From JBPYFK01 sp051984675 (GTDB lineage Bacteria > Actinomycetota > Actinomycetes > Mycobacteriales > Pseudonocardiaceae), in the NCBI GenBank assembly GCA_051984675.1, contig JBPYFK010000019.1, positions 1 to 40,395 on the forward strand: a stretch of 40,395 nucleotides of DNA, read 5' to 3'. Made by a program: the position numbers and the translations under genes. Shown here piece by piece: positions 14,603-23,418 of this stretch. Below the pieces are notes generated by a model that saw nothing but the letters and a program-made list of their open reading frames with translations, was not told the origin of the DNA and searched no databases. The first letter of the stretch is position 1. Each line of letters opens with the position of its first letter.

Positions 14603-15901
14603 CTAGCTGCTGACAGCGGTCGGGTTCTGCTCGCCGCTGGGACCGTCGACCGCAGCCGACCGCGCGTCCTTCCCATAGCGGGGTTCCTTGATGGCGAACA
14701 TCAGCAGCATGGCGACGAGCGGACCGGCAGCGAGGGTAAGGAACGCGGCGAGGAACGAGCCGGTGCCGGCGAAGACGGCGCCGACCACGACAGGGACGAT
14801 CGTGGTACCGAGTTGCCAGATGGCGTTGGTCGCGCCTGCGGCGGTTCCGGTGACGGTGGCCGGCACGAGTGTGGGCACCAACGCGACCATCAATGTAGTG
14901 GCGGCGTAGGCGAACAGGCCGAGCACGGCCCCGCCCCAGAAGAACGCGCCGGTCGAGCTGAGGCTGCCGAAGACCACGAGCCCCACACCGAAGATTCCCA
15001 ACAGCACGATCGTCAGAAGCTTGCGCCGGTTAGGGAAGAACTTGTCGGCGATGAAGCCGAGAAGGGGTTTGGCGATAGCCGCCACGACCGAGAAGACCAC
15101 GATCACCAAGCCGGCGGTCTTCGAAGGGATATGGTGTCCCTTGATCATCAGCGCGTTGGCCCAGGTCGTGAACCCGTACACACCCCAGAAGCCGCCGAAC
15201 CCCGCGATGCAGACGACCAGCAGGTTACGGTTGCGCAGGACGAGTGAGAAGTCCGGCAGGAACCGGCGGCGCGTCGAGGTGCTCTTCGTGACCGGTGGTG
15301 TCCCCAACGGGCCCGGCTTGAGCAGGTAAAACAGCACGACGGAGAAGCACACCGAGATTCCACCGAAGAGATGGTAGCTGGTTTCCCAGCTGTGCCAGGC
15401 GATCAAGGTCGGCACCACGGCGTTGGCCACACCGAGCCCGATCGGCGTCGCCGTGAGGAAAAAGCCCATCACCAGGCCGAACTCCTTGGGCCGGAACCAG
15501 CCGGTGATCAGGCGGATTCCGGCGGCGTAGTCCGCTCCGGCCAACAGTCCCACGAGCGCCTGCACCGTGATTCCCACCGCGGCCGAGGTGGTCGACCCGA
15601 AGACCATCATCAACGCACCTGCCCCGAAAAGGGACACGGTGAGGGTGCGGCGGCCACCTATGGCGTCGGAAACAGCCCCGCCGACGGCATTGGAGACGAC
15701 GTAGCCGACGTAGTACGCCGTGGCGAACACACCGAGGCTGGCCAGCGGAACGCCTAGTCCCTTGCCGACGAATACGGCGGCCGGTCCCCATGTGGAGCGG
15801 TCGATGGAGGTCAGGGTGAACGATGCCCAGCACGCGAACAGCACGAGCCAGCGATATTTGGAGATGGCGACCTCGGTCGTCGTCGAAGAAGCGCTCATCA
15901 T
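14603..15901 (-). CDS. MFS importer, anion:cation symporter type
   Basis: A 432-aa permease with about twelve membrane helices. The N-terminal half has TSIDRSTWGPAAVFVGKGLG and the loop GGAVSDAIGGRRTL between helices 2 and 3, the major facilitator signature. The pattern resembles the ACS family (phthalate, glucarate and hexuronate importers). ATG 15901 and 15898 are adjacent, five bases behind GGAAGG, and the longer frame is not used. It is the last gene of the oxygenase operon and probably imports the aromatic acid oxidised by it. The exact substrate is not readable. Confidence 0.85.
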   Translation of the reverse strand: MMSASSTTTEVAISKYRWLVLFACWASFTLTSIDRSTWGPAAVFVGKGLGVPLASLGVFATAYYVGYVVSNAVGGAVSDAIGGRRTLTVSLFGAGALMMVFGSTTSAAVGITVQALVGLLAGADYAAGIRLITGWFRPKEFGLVMGFFLTATPIGLGVANAVVPTLIAWHSWETSYHLFGGISVCFSVVLFYLLKPGPLGTPPVTKSTSTRRRFLPDFSLVLRNRNLLVVCIAGFGGFWGVYGFTTWANALMIKGHHIPSKTAGLVIVVFSVVAAIAKPLLGFIADKFFPNRRKLLTIVLLGIFGVGLVVFGSLSSTGAFFWGGAVLGLFAYAATTLMVALVPTLVPATVTGTAAGATNAIWQLGTTIVPVVVGAVFAGTGSFLAAFLTLAAGPLVAMLLMFAIKEPRYGKDARSAAVDGPSGEQNPTAVSS

Positions 15902-15974
15902 TGGGCCTTCCGTGTTTGATGTGGGGGTATACAGCACAGCGCGGGCTGAGCAGTGTTCGCGCTAACGCAAAGGG

Positions 15975-16955
15975 CTAGAGGTCGAGAACCAGTCGGGTGG
16001 ACGCGCAACCGCCCACACAAATCATCATTGAGGTGTTCTTTTCGCGTTCCTTCTCGCTCAGGATGGAGTCGCGGTGGATCGGGCGGCCCTCGAGCACCTT
16101 GGTTTCGCAGGTTCCGCAGAAACCCTCTTCGCACGAGTACAGAACATCCGGCCGCTTCTCGCGGACCGCGTCGAGAATCGACTGTCCTAATGGGACGGTT
16201 ACGGTCTCCCCGGTCCGGGCCAGTTCGACGTCGAACGGGGCCTGCCCGTCGGTCTCGTCCGAGTCCGAGGCGGGGGGTTCGTCCGAGACGGCGGCGAAGC
16301 GCTCGAACCGCAGCGGCAACCCCGGCCGCTCGCGTTCCACCGTCTCCGCCAGCGCGGTGAGCATGCCGCCCGGTCCGCAGGCGTAGAGCATCGCCCCCTC
16401 GGGCGCGTCGGAGACGATCTCGGTCAGCGGCAGTGCGCCCTCAACGTCATCGCTGCGCATGTGGACCTGGCCGCCGGAACGCGCGGCGAGGTCGGCCAGC
16501 TCGCGGGTGAAGGCCAGAGTCTGCCTGCGCCGGCCTCCGTAGTGCAGCTCCCAGGGGCGGCCCCACCGCACCGCCTGCCGGATCATGGCCAGAACAGGGG
16601 TGATGCCGATCCCGCCGGCGACGAAGACGTATGCGTTCGCCGGTTCGAACTCGAACCGGTTGCGGGGCCCCAAAATCCGCAACTCGCGCCCAACCAGGGC
16701 GGTGTCGTGGATCTCGGCCGAGCCGCCCCGGCCGGCCTGCTCACGCAGAACCGCCACCGTGTATTCGGGCAGGTCCGGCGGCCCGCACAGCGAATACTGG
16801 CGGACGAGCCCCGAGGGCAGTACGAGATCGATGTGCGCTCCGGGCGTCCAATCGGGCAGGGATTGCCCGTCCACTGCACGTAGGGACAGCGACATGACCC
16901 CTTCGGACTCCCAGCGGGCCTGCACCACACGCACCGTCGGTGGCTGGCCGGTCAT
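15975..16955 (-). CDS. Phthalate dioxygenase reductase-type FMN/2Fe-2S protein
   Basis: A 326-aa reductase with flavin domain motif RQYSLCGPP, NAD domain motif GGIGITPVLAMIRQA and YACGPGGML, and a C-terminal plant-type ferredoxin with C275, C280, C283 (CEEGFCGTC) and C313. The order flavin, NAD, ferredoxin identifies the VanB/phthalate dioxygenase reductase family, which passes electrons from NADH to a Rieske oxygenase. Its start overlaps the stop of the 173-aa gene (ATGA). Partner of the Rieske protein encoded two genes upstream. Confidence 0.93.
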   Translation of the reverse strand: MTGQPPTVRVVQARWESEGVMSLSLRAVDGQSLPDWTPGAHIDLVLPSGLVRQYSLCGPPDLPEYTVAVLREQAGRGGSAEIHDTALVGRELRILGPRNRFEFEPANAYVFVAGGIGITPVLAMIRQAVRWGRPWELHYGGRRRQTLAFTRELADLAARSGGQVHMRSDDVEGALPLTEIVSDAPEGAMLYACGPGGMLTALAETVERERPGLPLRFERFAAVSDEPPASDSDETDGQAPFDVELARTGETVTVPLGQSILDAVREKRPDVLYSCEEGFCGTCETKVLEGRPIHRDSILSEKEREKNTSMMICVGGCASTRLVLDL

Positions 16956-17473
16956 GACCGAACCCCTCGACGAACACCGATGGCACCGTCGCGGGTACCA
17001 CCACGGAGAACCTGCAGGAAAGCGAGCACGAGCCCGTTGTCCTTGAGGATCACGACGTTGTCCGCCGACTCGCGGATCGTGGTCGCCGCCCGATATGCCT
17101 CGATCTCGTGCCAGCTGGCTCCCGGGCTGACGACGACCGCGCCGAGCAGCTTTCCCGACAACCGCGCGGCATCACCGATCTGCGCGACGAGGTCGCGGTC
17201 GATCGCCGTGAGGTCGTTGGTGAGCAGCACGACCACATCCGCCTCGTCCATCGCGTGGTCGAGCGGGCTGCTGACCGCTCGACCCTCACCGGTCGGTGGT
17301 ACCGGCTCGGGCTCCAGCCGTTGCTGGGCGAGCAACAGGAACTCGTCAGCAATCGTGATGCCGTTGAGCGAGCCCTCGGCGCGGGCGCCCACCCACGCTC
17401 GGGCATCGGCGTCGAGCGGGATCAGCAGGACGCCGGCCTCGTAGGATCGACGGGTCCAGGAGATCTCGGCCAT
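16952..17473 (-). CDS. 173-aa protein of unknown role inside the oxygenase operon
   Basis: An alpha/beta-looking cytoplasmic protein with alternating hydrophobic strands and helices (ADVVVLLTNDLTAIDRDLVA, LLGAVVVSPG, NVVILKDNGLVLAFLQVL). No cofactor motif or membrane segment is seen. The middle has a faint resemblance to the FtsZ/tubulin or Rossmann style of fold, but no glycine-rich loop. It lies between the oxygenase and reductase genes, coupled to the reductase by a four-base overlap and 45 bases after the oxygenase. Conserved placement there would imply a role in the oxygenase complex. I do not recognise the family. Confidence 0.8.
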   Translation of the reverse strand: MAEISWTRRSYEAGVLLIPLDADARAWVGARAEGSLNGITIADEFLLLAQQRLEPEPVPPTGEGRAVSSPLDHAMDEADVVVLLTNDLTAIDRDLVAQIGDAARLSGKLLGAVVVSPGASWHEIEAYRAATTIRESADNVVILKDNGLVLAFLQVLRGGTRDGAIGVRRGVRS

Positions 17474-17518
17474 CGTTCGGCGTCCCTTCGTTCGAGTGCG
17501 GCCATCGGCCCACCTCGG

Positions 17519-18805
17519 TCAGATCGAGATGAACTCTTCGCCAGGGCGGACGATGAGCGCCTCCTGTGCGCCCTCGTTGAACGGCACCGACTTCGGCAGG
17601 AGCACCGATGCCGAACGCACGCGGTGCTGCTCGGGTTTGCCGCCAGGCAGGGGGCCGTTGTGCGCGGCTTCCTCAGCCGCCGCGAGCAGCCGTCGCCGAG
17701 CCAGGATGATCGCCGCATCGCTGGTGCCGAGACGCTCCTTGGTGCGGTCGACGATCGGACCCATGCTCTCCTGCAGGGAGAAGTCCTGGGCGGCAATGCC
17801 CTCGACGCCGCTGAAGCTGCGCTTTTCCCGCTGAGCTTGGCGGTCGATGAGATAATCGTTGCCCTTGTTGGCCAGCGTGCGGTACGTGCCCGGGATGTAT
17901 TTGGCGTGGATGCCGTCACCACGCCGCATCGACTCCAACTCCTCCTCGCGCAGGTCTCGCGTCGGGTGGTAGTTGATGCTCCAAGCCCAGCAGTTCTCGT
18001 CGTCGATGGGTACCCAGGCGTGTGCCCCGAGCGGGTTGTGCGTACCGAAAGGCGGAATGATCGTGTACCAGGGCATGATCCACTGGGTGATGCGCCAGTA
18101 GTAATGCTCGTCGTCGGCGTTGCGACGCGCACCAATGAGCAGCCCGCCATCGGACTCGATGACCTCGAATTTCGGCCGCGTGTCGGCTTTGAGGTACTCC
18201 AGACCGGGCGTCCCAGCGTGCATCGGGTCGTCGTCCATGTTGAACCGGTGTGCGAAGGAGACGTGGCTGGAGTCGATACCACCCTCCATTGCCTGCATGA
18301 AATTGGTCTCTTGCAGCCGTTTGGAGACGAAGACCTGAGAGCTGGGCAGCGTCGCCCACTCCAGCTCCGGCGGCTCCGGCTTGAGGTCCGGCGGACCCAT
18401 ATAGGTCCAGATCACGCCACCACGCTCGACGCAGGGGTAAGCCGTCTGCTTGACCTTCTCCCGGAAGCGACTCTCCGGGGGCTCCGACGGCATGTCGACG
18501 CAGTTGCCCTCAACGTCGTACTTCCAGCCGTGGTAGGCGCAGCGAAGGCCGCATTCCTCGTTGCGGCCGAAAAACAACGACGCCGTACGGTGACTGCAGA
18601 ACTCGTCGATCAGACCGATCCGGCCGGCGGTGTCACGGAAGGCGATGAGCTTCTCACCCAGTAGCTGCACGCGCACCGGCGCGCAGTCCGGCTCGGGGAT
18701 CTCCTCGGCCAACAGGGCCGGAATCCAGTAGCGGCGCAGCAGCGTCCCCATCTCGGTGCCCTTGTTGGTGCGGACCAGCCGCTCATTCTGCTCTCGAGTC
18801 AGCAA
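17519..18805 (-). CDS. Rieske aromatic-ring oxygenase, phthalate 4,5-dioxygenase-like
   Basis: A 428-aa oxygenase large subunit. The Rieske cluster ligands are C70 and H72 (FCSHR) and C89 and H92 (CAYHGWKYD). The mononuclear iron site shows GGIDSSHVSFAHR with D178, H181 and H186. No small subunit is encoded, as expected of the homomultimeric phthalate, vanillate and chlorobenzoate oxygenases. The reaction would be hydroxylation or O-demethylation of an aromatic carboxylate using electrons from the 15975-16955 reductase. The start is TTG 18805 behind GAGGAG. Substrate is inferred only at class level. Confidence 0.93.
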   Translation of the reverse strand: MLTREQNERLVRTNKGTEMGTLLRRYWIPALLAEEIPEPDCAPVRVQLLGEKLIAFRDTAGRIGLIDEFCSHRTASLFFGRNEECGLRCAYHGWKYDVEGNCVDMPSEPPESRFREKVKQTAYPCVERGGVIWTYMGPPDLKPEPPELEWATLPSSQVFVSKRLQETNFMQAMEGGIDSSHVSFAHRFNMDDDPMHAGTPGLEYLKADTRPKFEVIESDGGLLIGARRNADDEHYYWRITQWIMPWYTIIPPFGTHNPLGAHAWVPIDDENCWAWSINYHPTRDLREEELESMRRGDGIHAKYIPGTYRTLANKGNDYLIDRQAQREKRSFSGVEGIAAQDFSLQESMGPIVDRTKERLGTSDAAIILARRRLLAAAEEAAHNGPLPGGKPEQHRVRSASVLLPKSVPFNEGAQEALIVRPGEEFISI

Positions 18806-18858
18806 GAGGTTCTCCTCGTCGTAGATGGGATATGCGGTGTCGAATGTGGACCGGTGCG

Positions 18859-20001
18859 TCAGCGTCGTCGCGGCCGGACCACGACATGCGGGGATTCTGG
18901 GCCGGCCCCGGCCGCGAGACGCGCGAGCATGTCAGCGGTGCCGTCGAGATCGACCTCGACGCTCGGGACGGCATCGAGACCGGAGCTGCCTTCGGTCAGC
19001 GAGGTGATCGCCGCTGCGATGGCTTCGGGCGACCGGCCGCGGACCCCCGTCACCCGCAGACCACGCCGGATCAACGCCGCCGTGTCGATCGGCACCTCGG
19101 CAGGCTGCTTCGGGTGGGTGAGCACCAGACGACCGCCGTGGGCGAGCAGCCGTGTCGCCGGGCCGAGCACCGTCGGGTCGGTGCCGACGGTGTCGACCAC
19201 CAGGTTCACCGGCCCCTCGGCCAGGGACGCAACGCGCGCCGTGATGCCGGCCGGATCGTCGACCACGACCGGAGACGCGCCGAGGGCCTCGGCCATCGCC
19301 AGTCGCTCCGCGTCCCGCGGCAGGCCGGTCACCACGATGCGGCGTGCGCCCGCCCAGCGAGCCGCCGCCACTGCGGCAAGTCCGTGGTAGCCCGGGCCCA
19401 GGACGACGACAGCGTCGTCGGAGCCCAACGCGCCGGACTTCGTGACCCAGTCGATCGCGTTGGCATACGGCAGCACCCACGCCGCCTGGCCATCGCTGAA
19501 CTGGTCGGGCAACCGGTGCGTCACGGCGTTCCGGGGCAGATATGTGTACTCGGCGTTCCCGCCAGTCAGACCAGGACCTTCCGAGGCGGGGATCATGCCG
19601 ACGCGGCGACCGCCGTTCCACAGGTCGGTCTCCGGGCACAACCGGTACGGACCCGTCGCGCACGTGGGACACCGTCCGCACGGCAGGTACTCCTCGAGGA
19701 CGACCCGTTCCCCGACGGACAGCCCCCGACGTTCCGCGGCCCGCGCGCCGATGGCGGCCACACGTCCGACGACGTGGTGCCCCAGCACGGTCGGCTCGGA
19801 AACCCCGCGCGCGAACAGCCCGACATCCGTGCCGCATATCCCAGAAGCGGCTACTTCGAGCCACGCCTCCTCGGGTCCCGCAGGTGTCAGTTCGAACTCC
19901 CACACCTCACCGGTGGCGTCAGGCAGCGCGACGCTCGCGCGCGCCGTAGGAGGAAGGCCGGAAGCGGTCGTCTCCACCGAGCCGGGTCTCGTGCGCTCCA
20001 C
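18859..20001 (-). CDS. Zinc-dependent alcohol dehydrogenase (MDR family)
   Basis: A roughly 380-aa medium-chain dehydrogenase. Catalytic zinc ligands are in SGICGTD and LGHHVVGRV; the structural zinc site is CGRCPTCATGPYRLC. The cofactor domain has VVLGPGYHGLAAVAAARWAG, a Rossmann loop with a GPGYHG variant. GTG 20001 has an ideal AGGAGG six bases upstream, whereas GTG 20007 overlaps that site, so I use 20001. It heads the leftward operon and could oxidise a dihydrodiol or alcohol product of the oxygenase, or an alcohol precursor. The operator-like motif at 20021-20037 lies immediately upstream. Confidence 0.9.
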   Translation of the reverse strand: MERTRPGSVETTASGLPPTARASVALPDATGEVWEFELTPAGPEEAWLEVAASGICGTDVGLFARGVSEPTVLGHHVVGRVAAIGARAAERRGLSVGERVVLEEYLPCGRCPTCATGPYRLCPETDLWNGGRRVGMIPASEGPGLTGGNAEYTYLPRNAVTHRLPDQFSDGQAAWVLPYANAIDWVTKSGALGSDDAVVVLGPGYHGLAAVAAARWAGARRIVVTGLPRDAERLAMAEALGASPVVVDDPAGITARVASLAEGPVNLVVDTVGTDPTVLGPATRLLAHGGRLVLTHPKQPAEVPIDTAALIRRGLRVTGVRGRSPEAIAAAITSLTEGSSGLDAVPSVEVDLDGTADMLARLAAGAGPESPHVVVRPRRR

Positions 20002-20020
20002 CTGCACCTCCTCAAATATC

Positions 20021-20037
20021 TATCATTCTGCGAGAGT
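20021..20037. promoter_or_regulatory. Candidate IclR operator, copy 2
   Basis: TATCATTCTGCGAGAGT matches the copy before iclR in 16 of 17 bases. It is 20 bases before the dehydrogenase start, overlapping the expected promoter/leader. A second weak palindrome, ATCATATTGTGAT, follows at about 20045-20057, perhaps another half-site. Confidence 0.6.
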
Positions 20038-20596
20038 GCAAAATCATATTGTGATAGCAGATTAGGCAGTGGTTATCGGCGAGTCAAGGGCCGGTTACGA
20101 CTCACTGGGTTCAGGCGCATCTCGGGAACAGCCGGGACGCGTTCCTGTTGTCGATCGCGTGATGCTGTCCGTCGTCCAGCGCCTCTGACGGCGATAGCGG
20201 GCGAAGGGCCAGTCGCTGCGTGGCCCGGCTTGGCGCAGGCGAAGGCGCAGGCGAAGGCGCAGGCGAGGGACTTGAGGACACCAGCGGTGTCGAAGTAGAA
20301 GCCAGCCAGATCATCGAGAATGGCGAAGAGTCGCTCCGGCCTCGGCGGCGATCGACACCGCCAGCCGGTGCGCGGCATGCGGGACCAAACCGCACGTGTG
20401 GGCCAGGATGAACCGGGCTCGCCAAGCCCTGCTGGACGCCATCCGCCAGACCCTGGCCGAGCAGGGCTCGCTGGACGACCAGTGAAACCGCTGTGGCAGG
20501 GCGAAGAGCCAGGCTCGGTACATGGCCGGTTGCCCGGCCGCCGAGGCAGCGGGTCGCGCTGGCCTCGGCGGCCGGGTCAGCTCACCCGGATGGGTG
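20038..20596. other. Intergenic region with tandem repeat, no intact gene
   Basis: No frame is convincingly coding. A rightward frame ending at about 20487 reads CAACGTKPHVWARMNRARQA and continues to SLDDQ and a stop. It looks like the end of a small zinc-ribbon-like or decayed protein without an identifiable start. A 12-bp tandem repeat lies at 20232-20267. Confidence 0.4.
20232..20267. repeat. 12-bp tandem repeat, three copies
   Basis: GGCGCAGGCGAA occurs three times head to tail at 20232, 20244 and 20256, the last copy ending in G. It is a simple sequence repeat in non-coding DNA. Confidence 0.75.
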
Positions 20597-22426
20597 TCAC
20601 CGGGTGGGTGTCACGACCATCGCCGAGCCGCCGCCGCGCCGGTTCGGCTCCGCGGCGGCTTCGATCGGACCGCCCGGTAGGAACTCCAGGGCGGCCACCG
20701 CGCCGATCTCCGGCGTGGGGGTGAAAGTCGACGGCGCGAGCACGAAGCGCTGGCCGAGCCTTTCCAGCGCCGGCCGCTCCGGCGAGTCCATGAACGCCGG
20801 CTCCGCTTCGCTCGTCGCCGCGTTGCGCTGCGAGACACGCGGCGCGGCGATGGCGTCGGGCAGGCTCATGCCCAGATCCAGCTGGTTCATCAGAGTCTGC
20901 AGCACGGTGGTGATGATGGTGGCTCCGCCGGGCGAGCCGATGGCGAGGAACGGCTTGCCGTCGCGCAGCAGGATCGTCGGTGACATGCTGCTGCGGGGCC
21001 GTTTGCCGCCGTCGGGCAGGTTCGGGTCGGGCACGCCGGGCGTGTTCGGCTTGAAGTCGAAGTCGGTCAGCTCGTTGTTGAGCAGGAAACCGCGATGCGG
21101 CACGGTGATCGCGGAGCCGCCGGTCTGCTCGATGGTCAGCGTGTAGGAAACCACGTTGCCCCAGCGATCGGCGGTGACCAGGTGCGTGGTGGAGGTGCCC
21201 TCGTGGGGCTGCGGGCCGCCCTGTCCCGGGCCGCATCCCGGGCCTGGCTGGTTCGGGTCGCCGGGCGCGACCGGACTCTGCAACGTCGACGTCGGGCTGA
21301 TCAGGCAGGCGCGGTCCTTGGCGAACTTCTCCGACAGCAGAGCCGAGGTCGGCACGGGCGAGAACGCCGGGTCGCCCACCCAGCGGTTGCGATCGGCGAA
21401 CGCGATGCGACTGGCTTCCAGGTAGTGGTGCAGGGCCTGCACCCGGTCGGCGGCCGAGAGGTGGAAATTGCTCAGGATATTCAGCGCTTCGCCGACGGTG
21501 GTACCACCGGAGTCAGACGGTGCCATGCCGTAGACGTCCAGGCCGTGGTACTGCGAGTGCGTGGGCTGCTGGTCCAGCGCCCGGTATTGGGCCAGGTCGC
21601 TGGTCTGCATGAGCCCTGGCCGAAACACCCGATCGGAGTTGGGGGCCACCGGTGGGTGCTGCACGGTCTGCGCAATGTCGCCGCCCAGCGCACCGTGGTA
21701 AAGCGCATCCACACCATCACGGGCCAGCAACCGGTAGGTGGCGGCGAGGTCGGGGTTTCGAAAACGCGAGCCGACCACCGGCAACTGCCCGCCAGGCAGG
21801 AACAGCTGCGCGGTCGGGGTGATGTCCCGGAACCGCTGCTCGTTCATCTGCGTCTCGGCTCGGAACTCGGGGCTGACCACGAACCCTTCGTCGGCGATCT
21901 GGGTCGCCGGCCGTAGCGCCGCGCCGAGCGGGATAGTGCCCCAGTCTGACAGCGCACGCTGCCAGGTCGCCGGCGTGCCGGGCACGCCAACGGACAGTCC
22001 AGAGTTGACTGCCTGGTCGAAAGGAAGAGGCTTGCCGGTCGCGGGATCGATGAACGTGTCGGAGTGCATGGTGGCCGGCGCCGTTTCGCGACCATCGATG
22101 GTGTGCACCTGATGCGTGTGGGCGTCGTAGTAGACGAAGTAGCCCCCGCCGCCGATTCCGTCGGAGTAGGGCTCCACCACACCGAGCGCGGCCGCCGTCG
22201 CGACGGCCGCGTCGACCGCGTTGCCGCCGTGCTGGAGCACGTCGATGCCCGCTTGCGAGGCGTAGGGGTTCACGCTGGACACCGCACCGCCGGAGCCGAC
22301 CGCAACCGCCGTCTTCGGCGGCGGTTGCGGTGCGGGAGCCGGTCCCGCGCACGCCGCGCCGGACACCAGCCCTGCCACGAGCGCCGTGCAACAGGCCGTC
22401 GCGAGCAGAGTCCTGCGAACTTCCAT
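20597..22426 (-). CDS. ggt: Secreted gamma-glutamyltransferase
   Basis: A 609-aa Ntn-hydrolase. The N-terminal signal (RRTLLATACCTALVAGLVSG) is followed by a cysteine that may be lipidated, although the -3 residue is not a typical lipobox one. Family motifs include GGNAVDAAVA, DGIGGGGYFV and the autocleavage site EGTSTTHLVTAD, where T413 becomes the N-terminal nucleophile of the small subunit. GSPGGATI lies near 485. The enzyme cleaves gamma-glutamyl bonds of glutathione and related peptides outside the cell, releasing glutamate. It lies just downstream of the glutamate importer genes on the same strand. The GGAG-preceded ATG 22426 is well supported. Confidence 0.93.
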   Translation of the reverse strand: MEVRRTLLATACCTALVAGLVSGAACAGPAPAPQPPPKTAVAVGSGGAVSSVNPYASQAGIDVLQHGGNAVDAAVATAAALGVVEPYSDGIGGGGYFVYYDAHTHQVHTIDGRETAPATMHSDTFIDPATGKPLPFDQAVNSGLSVGVPGTPATWQRALSDWGTIPLGAALRPATQIADEGFVVSPEFRAETQMNEQRFRDITPTAQLFLPGGQLPVVGSRFRNPDLAATYRLLARDGVDALYHGALGGDIAQTVQHPPVAPNSDRVFRPGLMQTSDLAQYRALDQQPTHSQYHGLDVYGMAPSDSGGTTVGEALNILSNFHLSAADRVQALHHYLEASRIAFADRNRWVGDPAFSPVPTSALLSEKFAKDRACLISPTSTLQSPVAPGDPNQPGPGCGPGQGGPQPHEGTSTTHLVTADRWGNVVSYTLTIEQTGGSAITVPHRGFLLNNELTDFDFKPNTPGVPDPNLPDGGKRPRSSMSPTILLRDGKPFLAIGSPGGATIITTVLQTLMNQLDLGMSLPDAIAAPRVSQRNAATSEAEPAFMDSPERPALERLGQRFVLAPSTFTPTPEIGAVAALEFLPGGPIEAAAEPNRRGGGSAMVVTPTR

Positions 22427-22533
22427 AGCTGCTCCTCAACTCGAACCGAAACGCGAACATGGTGTTCCGATAGGTGCTACGCCAGACCCCAAAGGCCATG
22501 GTTGCAGCTTGTGCGGAGACGGGCTTCCAGGTG

Positions 22534-23418
22534 TCAGACCACGCCGTGACCGGGCATCCTCGCGCTGCCGGTTCGAAGGCTGTGCGCTCTGGGGGCGGCT
22601 TTCTTACCGCTGCGGAGGCGGCGCTCCACCGCGACAGCGAGCTTGCTCAGCGCGTAGTTGATCAAGATGAAGATCACCCCGATGACCAGGTAGGTCTGGA
22701 TGGGATTGTTGAGGTTCTGTACCAGAATTCCCGCCGTCCGAACGAGTTCCTGGTAGCTGATGATGAATCCTAACGAGGTGTCCTTGAGGACCACGACGAG
22801 CTGACTGATCAACGCGGGCAGCATCGCACGGAACGCCTGCGGAAGCTGAACCGTGCGCAGGACCTGCCAGCCGGTCAGCCCCAGTGCTTCGCCGGCTTCC
22901 CGCTGCCCGCGTGGCAGCGAGTTCACTCCGGCGCGCACGATCTCGGCGATGATCACCATGTTGTAGGCGGTGAGACCGATGACCAGAAACCACAGCACGG
23001 GCAGGTCGACGCCGAACTCGGGCAGCACCCGGGAGGCGAAGAAGATCGCGATCACCACCGGGACGCCGCGCAGCAACTCGATCACGCCGACGATCACCCA
23101 CCGGTACCAGAGCGCGCTGGTCAGCCGGGACACCGCCAAGGCAGTGCCGAGCACCAGCGAGAACAGCATCGCCAGGACCGCCGCTGCCAGAGTGTTGCCC
23201 AGCGCCTGGCCGATCAGGTTCCAGACCGGGGAGAACTCGTCCGCCGCCGGGTCGATCAGTGGACCCCACTTGGCGGACGTGAACTGTCCCGCTGCGATCA
23301 GCCGCATGCTCACCACTGCCAGGACCGCCAGCAGCAGCGCACCAGCGACGACGCCACCGGTCAGCACCCGCCGCTTGGCCCGTGGGCCGGGCGCGTCGTA
23401 CAGAACCGAAGCGCTCAT
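22534..23418 (-). CDS. gluD: Glutamate-type ABC transporter permease, GluD-like
   Basis: A 294-aa permease with five or six membrane helices, starting with a helix at residues 19-40, and the HisM-type motif EALGLTGWQVLRTVQLPQAF, the EAA loop that contacts the ATPase. The ending is basic. The start overlaps the gluC stop by four bases. It forms the translocation pore together with GluC. Confidence 0.9.
   Translation of the reverse strand: MSASVLYDAPGPRAKRRVLTGGVVAGALLLAVLAVVSMRLIAAGQFTSAKWGPLIDPAADEFSPVWNLIGQALGNTLAAAVLAMLFSLVLGTALAVSRLTSALWYRWVIVGVIELLRGVPVVIAIFFASRVLPEFGVDLPVLWFLVIGLTAYNMVIIAEIVRAGVNSLPRGQREAGEALGLTGWQVLRTVQLPQAFRAMLPALISQLVVVLKDTSLGFIISYQELVRTAGILVQNLNNPIQTYLVIGVIFILINYALSKLAVAVERRLRSGKKAAPRAHSLRTGSARMPGHGVV

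Noticed and set aside
17108..18664. Long rightward open frame of 518 codons opposite the Rieske oxygenase
   Set aside because: It is antisense to a gene with complete catalytic motifs. Its product has no family pattern and the frame is open because of GC-rich codon bias.
18832..20298. Rightward open frame of 488 codons opposite the dehydrogenase
   Set aside because: Antisense shadow of a gene with both zinc sites and a nucleotide-binding loop intact.
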